Part shown: positions 40,081-49,157 of the stretch, in pieces
Layout of the letters: each line of letters opens with the position of its first letter
How positions within the stretch are numbered: position 1 is the stretch's first letter
DNA from: Xylanimicrobium pachnodae JCM 13526 = NBRC 107786
Lineage (GTDB): Bacteria; Actinomycetota; Actinomycetes; Actinomycetales; Cellulomonadaceae
Length of the DNA: 64,000 bases
Direction of reading: 5' to 3'
NCBI GenBank assembly: GCA_001592145.1
Contig: BCWJ01000001.1
Coordinates: 124,001 to 188,000, forward strand
Translations under genes and position numbers: made by a program
The notes under the pieces: model-generated
Databases searched by the model: none
Told to the model about the DNA's origin: nothing
What the model saw: the letters and a program-made list of their open reading frames with translations, nothing else

Positions 40081-42204
40081 GTGACCGCCACCTCGACCGG
40101 TACCGACGCACCCCGCCGCCGACTCGCCGGACTGCTGCCCGGCGCCCTGCCCGGTGCCCTGCCCGGTGCGGCCGTGGTCGCGCTCGCCTTCGTCGTGGCC
40201 GCCGGTGCGCTCACCTCCGCGTTCGCCGCCGGGGCCTTCAGCGACCCGGGCGCCCTGGTGCGCTGGGGGCTGCCGGTGGCCCAGACGCTCGGCAACCTCG
40301 CGGCCGCGCTCACGCTGGGCGGTCTCGTGGCCGCCGCGGGATTCGTGGGTCCGGGCCGGTTCCAGAGGATCGCGCTCACCACCGCGGCCGCGTCGTCGTC
40401 GGCCTGGGCGCTGCTGGGCGTGGTCGCGCTCGTCGCGCAGTACTCCGTGGTGTCGTTGACCCCGCCCGACGACGCCGCGTTCGGCCCCGGGCTGTGGAAG
40501 TACGTCACCGAGTTCGAGCTGGGCCGCGCCGCCCTGATCATCGTGGTGCTCGCCGCCGTCACGGCGATGGCGGCGCTCGCGGTGCGCGGGGCGCGCGGGG
40601 CGCTCGCCGTGGCCGTGATGCCGCTCGTGGCGCTCGCGTACCAGGCGTCCACGGGGCACGCGGCCGGGGCGGCCGGGCACTCGCTCGCCGTCGGCGCCAT
40701 GTTCCTGCACCTGGTCGGGGCGGCCCTGTGGGTGGGCGGGCTGGGCGTCATCGCCGTCATGGTGGTCGCCGCGCGCAGGCCGCGGCCCGACGGCGGAGCC
40801 GACGAGGATGGGGCCGATGGTGGGGCCGACGACGGGGCCGACGCCTGGGCGGCCGCCGTGCCCCGGTTCAGCGTCGTGGCCGGATGGTGCCTGGCCGCGG
40901 TCGGCTTCTCCGGCGTGGTCAGCGCGTGGATCCGGCTCGGGTCGGTGGGGGACCTGGTCGGCACGCGGTACGGGTGGCTCGTGCTGGCCAAGGCCGTGCT
41001 GCTGGCCGGGCTCGGGGCCCTCGGGCTGGTGCACCGCCGCCGCGTCGTCGGTCACCTGGCCCGCCTGCGGACCCGGGGGACCGCGGACGCCGGGGACCTG
41101 CAGCGGGGCGCCGCCGCCCGGCTGTTTGCGCGCCTCGCGGCCGTCGAGGTGCTGGTCATGGGGGCCGTGTCAGGCGTCGCCGTCGGTCTTGCGTCGTCGG
41201 CGCCGCCCGTGCCCGACGACGTCGTGGTCGACACCTCCCCGGCGTTCCGCCTCACGGGCTGGCCGTTGCCGCCCGAGCTCACGGGTGCACGCTGGGTGAC
41301 CGAGTGGAGGCTGGACCCGCTGTTCGCCTTCGCGTGCGTGGCGGGCATCGTCGTCTACCTGATGTGGGCACACCGCCTGGGCCGGCGCGGCGACCGCTGG
41401 CCCGTGGGCCGCACCATCTCCTGGTGCTCCGGCGTCGTCATCGTCGCGTGGGTGACGAACGGCGGACCGGCGGTCTACGGCGAGGTGCTGTTCAGCGCGC
41501 ACATGGTGGGGCACATGATCCTGGCCCTGCTGGTGCCCATGCTGCTGGTGCTGGGCGCGCCGATCACCCTGCTGATGCGCGCGATCCCCGCCCGCAAGGA
41601 CGGCTCGCGGGGGCCGCGCGAATGGACGCTCGGGTTCGTGCACTCGCGGTGGGGCCGGCTCGTGGCGAACCCGATCGTGGCCGCCGTCGTGTTTGTGGGC
41701 GGGATGATCCTCTTCTACTACACGCCCGCGTTCGACTGGTCGCTGCGCAGCCACGTGGGGCACGTGTGGATGGTCGTGCACTTCACGATGGCCGGGTACC
41801 TGTTCGCGAACGCGCTCGTCGGCATCGACCCGGGCCCGCAGCGGCCCAGCCACCCGCTGCGCATCGTGCTGCTGTTCGCGTCGATGGCGTTCCACGCGTT
41901 CTTCGGGGTGGCCCTCATGAGCCAGACGACGCTGCTCGCGGCCTCCTGGTTCGGCAACATGGGGCGCCCGTGGGGCGACTCGGCCATCGTGGACCAGCAG
42001 CTCGGCGGGTCCGTCGCGTGGGGGATCGGGGAGCTGCCCACCCTGGCGCTCGCCATCACGGTGGCGGTCATGTGGACCAAGTCCGACGAGCGGGAGGCCA
42101 AGCGCCGCGACCGGCAGGCCGACCGCACCGGGGACGCCGAGCTGGCCGACTACAACGCCATGCTGGCGAAGATGGCGGAGCGCGACGCCCGCAACGTGGA
42201 CTAG
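40081..42204 (+). CDS. CopD-CtaG fusion membrane protein
   Basis: 707 residues from GTG 40081, with a TACCCT box 7 bases before it, so possibly leaderless. N-terminal half (about 25-375): CopD-like copper-resistance membrane domain (GHSLAVGAMFLHLVGAALWVGGLGVIAVMV). C-terminal half (about 415-700): caa3 oxidase assembly factor CtaG-like domain (FSAHMVGHMILALLVPMLLVLGAPITLLMRA and WMVVHFTMAGYLFANALVGIDPGP, with many conserved His). Such fusions are common in actinobacteria. Role: copper import/delivery to cytochrome oxidase. Confidence 0.9.
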   Translation: MTATSTGTDAPRRRLAGLLPGALPGALPGAAVVALAFVVAAGALTSAFAAGAFSDPGALVRWGLPVAQTLGNLAAALTLGGLVAAAGFVGPGRFQRIALTTAAASSSAWALLGVVALVAQYSVVSLTPPDDAAFGPGLWKYVTEFELGRAALIIVVLAAVTAMAALAVRGARGALAVAVMPLVALAYQASTGHAAGAAGHSLAVGAMFLHLVGAALWVGGLGVIAVMVVAARRPRPDGGADEDGADGGADDGADAWAAAVPRFSVVAGWCLAAVGFSGVVSAWIRLGSVGDLVGTRYGWLVLAKAVLLAGLGALGLVHRRRVVGHLARLRTRGTADAGDLQRGAAARLFARLAAVEVLVMGAVSGVAVGLASSAPPVPDDVVVDTSPAFRLTGWPLPPELTGARWVTEWRLDPLFAFACVAGIVVYLMWAHRLGRRGDRWPVGRTISWCSGVVIVAWVTNGGPAVYGEVLFSAHMVGHMILALLVPMLLVLGAPITLLMRAIPARKDGSRGPREWTLGFVHSRWGRLVANPIVAAVVFVGGMILFYYTPAFDWSLRSHVGHVWMVVHFTMAGYLFANALVGIDPGPQRPSHPLRIVLLFASMAFHAFFGVALMSQTTLLAASWFGNMGRPWGDSAIVDQQLGGSVAWGIGELPTLALAITVAVMWTKSDEREAKRRDRQADRTGDAELADYNAMLAKMAERDARNVD

Positions 42205-42836
42205 ACCGGGGCGATCAGCAGGTCCACCAGGGTCTCCAGCGCCTCGGGGGCCGTCACCGTGGTGCCCGCGGCGTAGGCGTCGCGCGAGGCGGAGTCGTGG
42301 GCGGCGAGCAGGAGCTCGACGGCGGTGCCCGGCTCGACGGTGAAGCGCAGCCCGACGCCGGCCAGGAGGCGGGTCAGGGCCGCGGACAGCTCGGCGCGCA
42401 GCCAGGCCTGCTGCTCGCGCCACAGGACGCCCACCTGCGGGTCGCGCATGGCGAGCAGCTCGAACTCGGCGTTCATGAGGAACCAGGTGGACTCGGGGGT
42501 CTTGCCCTCGGTCACCGACGCGATCACGGTGCGGATGACGTCGCGGTCGATGTGGTCGGGCGCCGAGCCGTGGACCGCGGCGGCGTCGATCCCCGAGACG
42601 GCGGCCTCCAGGGCCGCCAGGTGGACGCGCGCCTGCCGGTGGGAGAGCGCGATGAAGAGCTGCTCCTTGGACGCGAAGTTCGAGTAGAAGGCGCCCCGCG
42701 TGAACCCGGCGGCCTCGGTGATGGCCTCGACCGACGCGGCCCCGAACCCGGTGCGGGCGAACACCTGCGCGGCGGCGTCGAGCAGGCGCTCGCGGGTGCG
42801 TTCGCGGCGGGGCGAGATGGCTGCGGCGTCGGTCAC
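42201..42836 (-). CDS. TetR-family regulator of the MmpL operon
   Basis: 211 residues from GTG 42836 (ATG 42854 in frame is an alternative but overlaps the operator). HTH: RTRERLLDAAAQVFARTGFGAASVEAITEAAGFTRGAFYSNFASKEQLFIAL. On the minus strand a -10 TACACT (42849-42844) lies 7 bases before the GTG, suggesting a leaderless transcript. The paired ATACA-N4-TGTAT dyads overlap this promoter, so it is likely autoregulated and represses the divergent MmpL gene. Confidence 0.88.
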   Translation of the reverse strand: MTDAAAISPRRERTRERLLDAAAQVFARTGFGAASVEAITEAAGFTRGAFYSNFASKEQLFIALSHRQARVHLAALEAAVSGIDAAAVHGSAPDHIDRDVIRTVIASVTEGKTPESTWFLMNAEFELLAMRDPQVGVLWREQQAWLRAELSAALTRLLAGVGLRFTVEPGTAVELLLAAHDSASRDAYAAGTTVTAPEALETLVDLLIAPV

Positions 42837-42852
42837 GTCACCCAGTGTACGC

Positions 42853-42883
42853 ATACAGGGGTGTATCGAATACAGTGGTGTAT
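42853..42883. promoter_or_regulatory. Twin TetR operator
   Basis: Two perfect dyads, ATACA-GGGG-TGTAT (42853-42866) and ATACA-GTGG-TGTAT (42870-42883), centres 17 bp apart, in the divergent region between TetR and MmpL. Confidence 0.85.
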
Positions 42884-42964
42884 CCGTTAGGCTGTCGTCA
42901 TCTGACCGGGGTTCCGTCGTCGCATCAACCGCACACCCCTCCGCACCGCACTCCTGGAGCACGC

Positions 42965-45901
42965 ATGTCCTCCGTCCTCTACCAGCTCGGCCGCTGGGCG
43001 ATCCGTGCCCGCCGCCTCGTCGTCGTCGGGTGGATCGTGATCCTCGCCGTCGTCGGCGGCACCGCCGGTCTGGTGATGCAGAGCCTCGACAACGAGGTGA
43101 CCATCCCCGGCACCGAGGCGAACGAGGCGCTCGAACGCCTCGCAGCGACGTTCCCCGAGGTCAGCGGCGTGTCCGCGCAGGTGGTCATCGTCGCGCCGCA
43201 GGGCGGCACGATCGCCGACGCCGACATGTCCGGCCCCATCGACGACGCCGTGGCCGCGTTCGGGGACCTCGACCAGGTGGTCGCCGTGACCGCACCGGGC
43301 GACGACGTCATGGCCGCGAGCGTCAACGACGCCGGGACCGCGACCATCCTCCAGGTGCAGCTCGACGGCGACCTGGGCTCCATCACGGACGCCACCAAGG
43401 ACGCCCTGACCGACGAGACCGCCGCGCTCCAGGCGGCCCTGCCCGACGGCGCCGAGGCCCACCTGGGCGGCCAGCTCTTCGCCACCGAGTTCCCCGCGAT
43501 CTCCGTGACCGAGGGGCTGGGCCTCATCGTCGCCCTCGTCGTGCTCGTGCTCACCCTCGGCTCGTTCGTCGCCGCGGGGCTGCCGCTCGTCAACGCCCTG
43601 GTGGGCGTCGGCGTGTCCATGGGGCTGCTGTTCGCGGCTACCTCCGTGGCCACGATCGGGTCGACGACGCCGATGCTCGCGGTCATGCTCGGCCTGGCCG
43701 TGGGCATCGACTACGCCCTGTTCATCGTGTCGCGCCACCGCGACCTGCTGCGCGACGGGCTGGCCGTCGAGGAGTCCATCGCGCGCTCCGTGGCCACCGC
43801 CGGGTCGGCCGTCGTGTTCGCGGGCCTGACCGTGATGATCGCGCTCGTCGGGCTGGGCGTCGCGGGCATCCCGTTCCTCACCGTCATGGGCGTGGCCGCC
43901 GCCGCGGCCGTCGCCGTCGCCGTGCTCGTCTCGCTCACCCTGCTGCCCGCGCTGCTCGGCTTCGCGGGGGACCGGCTGCGGCCGAAGGCGAAGGCCCCCG
44001 CGAAGGACTCGGCGCCCCGGAAGCGGCGGTCGAAGGAGCCCGCACGGCAGCGGCGCGAGGGCGGGTTCTTCGGAGCGTGGGTGCGCGGGGTCACGCGCTG
44101 GCCCATCGTCACGATCCTCGTCGTCGTCGTGGGCCTCGGCGCGCTGACGTGGCCGGCCACCGGCCTGCGGCTCGCACTGCCCGACGCCGGGGTGCTGCCG
44201 CGCGACTCGAGCGCCCGCATCACCTACGACACCATCTCGGACGAGTTCGGCCCCGGGTTCAACGGGCCCCTCATCGTGACCGCCCCGATCGTCACCAGCA
44301 CCGACCCGCTGGGCCTCATGGACGCGCTCGCGGACGAGATCCGGGCGCTGCCCGGCGTGGCCGACGTGCCGCTGGCCACCCCCAACCAGTCCGCGGACAC
44401 CGGCATCATCCAGGTGATCCCCGAGGGCGGGCCGACGTCGGTGGCCACCGAGGACCTGGTGCACGAGATTCGCGCGCTGCGACCGCACCTCCAGGCGGAG
44501 TACGGCGTGGACATCGCCGTCACGGGCTTCACGGCCGTGGGCATCGACGTGTCCGCCAAGCTGGGCGAGGCGCTGCTGCCGTTCGGCATCGTCGTCGTCG
44601 GGCTGTGCCTGGTGCTGCTGACCATGGTGTTCCGCTCGCTGTGGGTGCCCGTCAAGGCGTCGCTCGGCTACCTGCTGAGCGTGGGCGCGGCCTTCGGCGT
44701 CGTGACGCTCGTGTTCCAGCACGGGTTCCTGGCCGACTTCCTCAACGTGGCCCGCACCGGGCCGATCATCAGCTTCATGCCCATCGTGCTCATGGGCGTG
44801 CTGTTCGGGCTCGCCATGGACTACGAGGTGTTCCTGGTCTCCCGCATGCGTGAGGACTATGTCCATGACAGCGGGGTCTCGACGGGCTCGGCCGGCGCGG
44901 AGCAGGGCCGGGCGCGGCGGGCCGTGCACTCCGGGTTCCGCGGCTCGGCGCCCGTGGTCACCGCCGCCGCCGTCATCATGTTCGGCGTGTTCGTCGCGTT
45001 CGTCCCCGAGGGCGACGCGAACCTCAAGCCCATCGCGCTGGGCCTCGCCGTGGGCGTCGCCGTGGACGCGTTCGTCGTCCGCATGGTGCTGGTGCCCGCC
45101 GTCATGGCGCTGCTGGGCGAGCGCGCCTGGTACTTCCCGCGCTGGCTCGACCGCGTGCTGCCGCACTTCGACGTCGAGGGGGAGGGCGTCACCAAGGAGC
45201 TCGCGCTCGCCGACTGGCCCGAACCCGGGGCCACCGACGTGGTGGTCGCGCACCAGCTCACGGTCGCCGGGCCCTCCGGTCCCGGTGCCGCACCGGTCGC
45301 CGGTCCCGTCACCGTGCGCGTGCCCGACGGCGGAGCGCTCGTGGTGCACGCCGACGCCACCTCGCCGGTGGACGCCCTGCTGCTCGCCCTCGCCGGGCGC
45401 CTGCACCTGGACGCGGAGGCGGGGGCGGTCAAGGTGGCCGGGTACGTGCTGCCCGAACGCGCCGGTGCGGTGCGCCGCCGCGTCGCCGTCGTCGACGCCG
45501 CGGCCCTCGCGCCGCACGCCGTGCCCGCCGCGGTCCGTGCGGTGCTGCCGGGGACGGGCCGTCGGACGACGGTGCGCGCCGTCGTCGTGCTGCACTCCGA
45601 CGCGCTCACGCGGCGCGCCGACCGCGACGCCCTGGCCGCGGCGTTGCGCGACGCCCAGGGTGCCGGGGTGGCCGTGCTGCTCGGCACGGTGGCCCCGGAC
45701 GACGAGCCCGCGCGCGACCTGGTCCCCACCGGGGTGGTGGTCCGGGCCCATTGCTCACCGCAATATTCATCGCTCCCAGCAATGGCCTCGTGGAACGCAC
45801 CTGACCCTGGGGCGCACGGCCCCGGACCCGTCTCGCCCGCACCGGCGTCCCCGGCGGCCGCGCACGCCCCCCTGCTCGACGACACGGAGGTGTCGCTGTG
45901 A
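42965..45901 (+). CDS. MmpL-family (RND) transporter with C-terminal ABC-like extension
   Basis: 978 residues. Two MmpL repeats, each a helix, an exported domain and five helices. GLAVGIDYALFIVSRHRD and GLAMDYEVFLVSRMREDY are the proton-relay motifs. After about residue 755 a 220-residue extension follows. Its middle (VRVPDGGALVVHADATSPVDALLLALAGRLHL through GYVLPERAGAVRRRVAVVD) parallels the start of an ABC ATPase domain but lacks the P-loop GxGKT. The last ~50 residues after a local AT-rich patch (about 45748-45785) are Pro/Ala-rich. Likely exports a lipid or drug; co-transcribed with a YhgE protein. Confidence 0.88.
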   Translation: MSSVLYQLGRWAIRARRLVVVGWIVILAVVGGTAGLVMQSLDNEVTIPGTEANEALERLAATFPEVSGVSAQVVIVAPQGGTIADADMSGPIDDAVAAFGDLDQVVAVTAPGDDVMAASVNDAGTATILQVQLDGDLGSITDATKDALTDETAALQAALPDGAEAHLGGQLFATEFPAISVTEGLGLIVALVVLVLTLGSFVAAGLPLVNALVGVGVSMGLLFAATSVATIGSTTPMLAVMLGLAVGIDYALFIVSRHRDLLRDGLAVEESIARSVATAGSAVVFAGLTVMIALVGLGVAGIPFLTVMGVAAAAAVAVAVLVSLTLLPALLGFAGDRLRPKAKAPAKDSAPRKRRSKEPARQRREGGFFGAWVRGVTRWPIVTILVVVVGLGALTWPATGLRLALPDAGVLPRDSSARITYDTISDEFGPGFNGPLIVTAPIVTSTDPLGLMDALADEIRALPGVADVPLATPNQSADTGIIQVIPEGGPTSVATEDLVHEIRALRPHLQAEYGVDIAVTGFTAVGIDVSAKLGEALLPFGIVVVGLCLVLLTMVFRSLWVPVKASLGYLLSVGAAFGVVTLVFQHGFLADFLNVARTGPIISFMPIVLMGVLFGLAMDYEVFLVSRMREDYVHDSGVSTGSAGAEQGRARRAVHSGFRGSAPVVTAAAVIMFGVFVAFVPEGDANLKPIALGLAVGVAVDAFVVRMVLVPAVMALLGERAWYFPRWLDRVLPHFDVEGEGVTKELALADWPEPGATDVVVAHQLTVAGPSGPGAAPVAGPVTVRVPDGGALVVHADATSPVDALLLALAGRLHLDAEAGAVKVAGYVLPERAGAVRRRVAVVDAAALAPHAVPAAVRAVLPGTGRRTTVRAVVVLHSDALTRRADRDALAAALRDAQGAGVAVLLGTVAPDDEPARDLVPTGVVVRAHCSPQYSSLPAMASWNAPDPGAHGPGPVSPAPASPAAAHAPLLDDTEVSL

Positions 45902-48300
45902 ACGCCCTGACCCGCCCCGACCACCGGATCGGCCTCGACCACCGGCCGGGGCTCCGCCACCGGCTCGGGCTCGACCGCCGCGGGGGCCTTGCGCGCCTGA
46001 TCGCCGTCGCGCTGCTGCCCGTCATGGTGCTCGGGCTGCTGCTCGCCGCCCTGTGGAACCCCGTCGACCGGCTCGACACCGTGCACGCCGCCATCGTGAA
46101 CCTCGACGAACCCGTGACCGTCGACGGGCAGACCGTGCCGCTCGGTCGCCAGCTCGCCGCCGGGCTCGTCTCCGGGGCGGCGCCGTCCACCGAGCAGACC
46201 CTCAAGGCGGCACCCGCCACCGACGCCGGCTACCAGTGGCAGATCACCAACGCCGCGGACGCCCGCGCCGGACTGGCCGACGGCACGTTCGAGGCCGTGG
46301 TCACCATCCCGAAGGACTTCTCCGCCGCCGCCACCTCCTTCAGCGGTGACGCCGCGGACGCCCGCCAGGCCACCATCGACATCGCCACGCCCCCCGGCGG
46401 ACGCGTCGCCGACGCCGTCATCGCGCGGTACGTCGCCTCCACCGCCACCTCCGTCATGGGGTCCTCGCTGACGCAGACCTACGTGGACAACGTGCTCATC
46501 GGCCTGACCACCATGTCCGACCAGCTCGGCCAGGCCGCCGACGGCGCCACCGCGCTCGCCGACGGAGCCACGCAGGCGTCCGACGGCGCCGGTCAGCTCG
46601 CCGACGGCGCAGGCCAGCTCGCGGACGGCGCCACTGCTGCGGCGTCGGGCGCGAACCAGCTCGCGACGGGTGCCGGGCAGCTCGCCGGGGGTGCGCGCAG
46701 CGCGGCGGACGGCGCGAACCAGCTCGCCGCGGGCGCCTCCCAGGCGGCGTCGGGCGCGCGCGACCTGGCCACCGGGGCCGACACCCTGGCCGGCGGCGCG
46801 ACGGCGCTCGCCACGGGGGCCGGCGGCGTCGCGGGCGGCATCGCGGACAGCCAGGCCGGAGCCCAGGACCTCGCCACCGGGGTCCAGGACCTCGCGGCGG
46901 GGCTCACGCAGATGTCCGACCAGGTGACCGCCGCGCGCGACACCGTGACCGGCGTCCTGCCGCCCCTCACCGACCTGACCGACGGGCTGATCTCCGCCGC
47001 CGGAGACATCCAGGCCACCGGAAACGCCATGGTCACGGAGCTCACCACGCAGATCGACGCCCTGCGCGCCGCGGGGTGCACGGAGGCCGACACCGACGCG
47101 CCGTGCTCCCTGCTGCCCGGGCTCGTGGCGCTGCGCACCGGCATCCAGCAGGGCGTCGCCCAGCTCGACGACCCCCAGGCCGTGGCGGGGAGCATCCAGG
47201 CCGGCGTGGGCCAGCTCGACGCCATGGTGGACGGCCTGTCCGACGCCGCCCAGGGCGCCACCGCGCTCGGCGCCGGGGTCCAGGACCTCGCCGACGGCCT
47301 CGGCAACCTGGCGGGCGGCGCGAACCAGGTGGCCGACGGCGCCACCGGTCTCGCCTCCGGCGCGGGTGACCTCGCCACCGGGGCGCGCGCCCTGAGCGGC
47401 GGCGTCGCGCAGGTGGCTGACGGCTCCGCCGGCCTCTCGAACGGCGTCGGCCAGCTCGCGACGGGCGCCACCGGCATCGCGGGCGGCACCCGCGACCTCG
47501 CGGGCGGCGTCGGCGAGCTCGCGACCGGCGCGGGCGGCCTCGCCACCGGAGCCGACGGCATCAAGGACGGCGCCCAGCAGCTCGCCACCGGGGCGGGCGA
47601 CCTGGCCGACGGTCTCGGTACCGCCGTCAGCAGCCTCCCCTCGTACACGGACGCGGAGCGGGCGAACCTCTCCGCCGTCGTCGCCGACCCCGTCAGGGCG
47701 CCCGGCGACGACTCCCTGGACGTGGGCTCGACCGGCCCGCTGTTCGCGGTGATCGCCCTGTGGCTCGGGGCGCTCGGCCTGACCACGGTGGTGCGGCCCT
47801 CGCGGGCCCGGGCGCTCGCGGCGACGCGCGGCACCGTGGGCATCGCCCTGCGCGACCTGGCGGTCCCCTCGGCGGTCGCCGTGGTGACGGGCGCCGTCGT
47901 CGGCGGCATCCTGGCCGGGGTCGAGCACCTGTCCGTGGGCGGGTGGGTCGGCGCCATCGGGCTCGGCGCGGTGGTCTCCGTGGTGTTCGTGGCGCTGCAC
48001 CAGGGCTTCACGCTGCTGCTGGGCGACCTGGCGCGCGGCGCGTCGCTGCTCATCGCGGTGCTCGTGATCGCCACCGGCGTCGTGGCCACGGTCCCGGCCT
48101 GGCTGGTCGGCGTGGCCGACTTCCTGGCCATCGGCGCCGCCCGGCGCGCGCTCGTGGGACTGGTGGTGCCCGGTGCCGGCGGCGTCGTCGCCCCCGTGGT
48201 GAGCCTCGTGGTGTGGGGTCTGGCGGGCGTGGCGCTGGCCGTGCTCATGACGGCCCGCGCCCGGACCCTGCGCGTGAGCAGGCTGCTCGCGGCAGGATGA
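45898..48300 (+). CDS. YhgE/Pip-family membrane protein
   Basis: 800 residues, GTG start in a GTGA overlap with the MmpL stop. One N-terminal helix (LIAVALLPVMVLGLLLAALW), an exported head (IVNLDEPVTVDGQTVPLGRQLAAGLV), a long run of GA-x-x-LA-x-G heptad-like repeats predicted as coiled coil (about 215-580), and five or six C-terminal helices in an ABC-2-type fold. In Firmicutes the homologue is the phage infection protein/EsaA receptor. Here it probably partners the MmpL protein in export. Confidence 0.88.
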   Translation: MNALTRPDHRIGLDHRPGLRHRLGLDRRGGLARLIAVALLPVMVLGLLLAALWNPVDRLDTVHAAIVNLDEPVTVDGQTVPLGRQLAAGLVSGAAPSTEQTLKAAPATDAGYQWQITNAADARAGLADGTFEAVVTIPKDFSAAATSFSGDAADARQATIDIATPPGGRVADAVIARYVASTATSVMGSSLTQTYVDNVLIGLTTMSDQLGQAADGATALADGATQASDGAGQLADGAGQLADGATAAASGANQLATGAGQLAGGARSAADGANQLAAGASQAASGARDLATGADTLAGGATALATGAGGVAGGIADSQAGAQDLATGVQDLAAGLTQMSDQVTAARDTVTGVLPPLTDLTDGLISAAGDIQATGNAMVTELTTQIDALRAAGCTEADTDAPCSLLPGLVALRTGIQQGVAQLDDPQAVAGSIQAGVGQLDAMVDGLSDAAQGATALGAGVQDLADGLGNLAGGANQVADGATGLASGAGDLATGARALSGGVAQVADGSAGLSNGVGQLATGATGIAGGTRDLAGGVGELATGAGGLATGADGIKDGAQQLATGAGDLADGLGTAVSSLPSYTDAERANLSAVVADPVRAPGDDSLDVGSTGPLFAVIALWLGALGLTTVVRPSRARALAATRGTVGIALRDLAVPSAVAVVTGAVVGGILAGVEHLSVGGWVGAIGLGAVVSVVFVALHQGFTLLLGDLARGASLLIAVLVIATGVVATVPAWLVGVADFLAIGAARRALVGLVVPGAGGVVAPVVSLVVWGLAGVALAVLMTARARTLRVSRLLAAG

Positions 48301-48304
48301 CCTG

Positions 48305-49135
48305 GTGATCCCCGACATCGAGCTCAACAACGGCGTCCGCATCCCGCAGCTCGGGTTCGGCACGTACAAGCTGCCGCCCGAGCGCACGCGGGACCTGGTG
48401 CTCACCGCGTTCGACGCCGGGTACCGTCACGTGGACACCGCGCAGATGTACCGCAACGAGCGCGAGGTGGGCCAGGCCGTCGCCGCGAGCGGCCTGCCCC
48501 GCGGTGACGTGTTCGTCACCACCAAGCTCAACAACGCGTTCCACGCGCACGACGACGCCCTCGCCGCGTTCGAGCGCTCGCTGGACGCGCTGGCCCTGGA
48601 GTTCGTGGACCTGTTCCTCATCCACTGGCCGCTGCCCGCCGTCGGCCTGTACCCGCAGGCGTGGGCGGCCCTGGAGGAGATCTACGCCTCCGGGCGGGCG
48701 CGGGCCATCGGCGTGTCCAACTTCCAGCCCTCGCACCTGACGCGCGTGCTGGAGACCGGCACCGTGACCCCGGCCGTCAACCAGATCGAGGTGCACCCGT
48801 ACCTGCGCCAGGACGAGGTGCGCGCCTTCGACGCCGCCCACGGCATCGTCACGCAGGCGTGGTCGCCGCTCGGGCGCGGGACCGTGCTGGCCGACCCCGT
48901 GATCGCTCAGGTCGCGGCCCGCCACGGTGTCACCCCCGCGCAGGCGGTGCTGCGCTGGCACCTCCAGCGCGGCGACGTCGTGTTCCCCAAGTCGGCCACC
49001 CCGGCGCGCATCCGCGAGAACGCGGACGCGTTCGGGTTCGCTCTCGACGCCGACGACGTGGCCGCCATCGACGCCCTCGACCGGGGCGAGCGCACCGGCT
49101 CCCACCCGGACCAGGAGAACCGCACCGGGCGGTGA
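48305..49135 (+). CDS. Aldo/keto reductase
   Basis: 276 residues, GTG start four bases after the YhgE stop. Catalytic tetrad visible: Asp and Tyr in HVDTAQMYRNE, Lys in VTTKLNN, His in LIHWPLP. NADPH site motifs VFPKSATPARIRENADAFGF are at the C-terminus. Typical of AKR5-like 2,5-diketo-gluconate/methylglyoxal reductases. Likely part of the same transcript. Confidence 0.9.
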   Translation: MIPDIELNNGVRIPQLGFGTYKLPPERTRDLVLTAFDAGYRHVDTAQMYRNEREVGQAVAASGLPRGDVFVTTKLNNAFHAHDDALAAFERSLDALALEFVDLFLIHWPLPAVGLYPQAWAALEEIYASGRARAIGVSNFQPSHLTRVLETGTVTPAVNQIEVHPYLRQDEVRAFDAAHGIVTQAWSPLGRGTVLADPVIAQVAARHGVTPAQAVLRWHLQRGDVVFPKSATPARIRENADAFGFALDADDVAAIDALDRGERTGSHPDQENRTGR

Positions 49136-49157
49136 GGGCGCCGACGGCGGATGGCGA

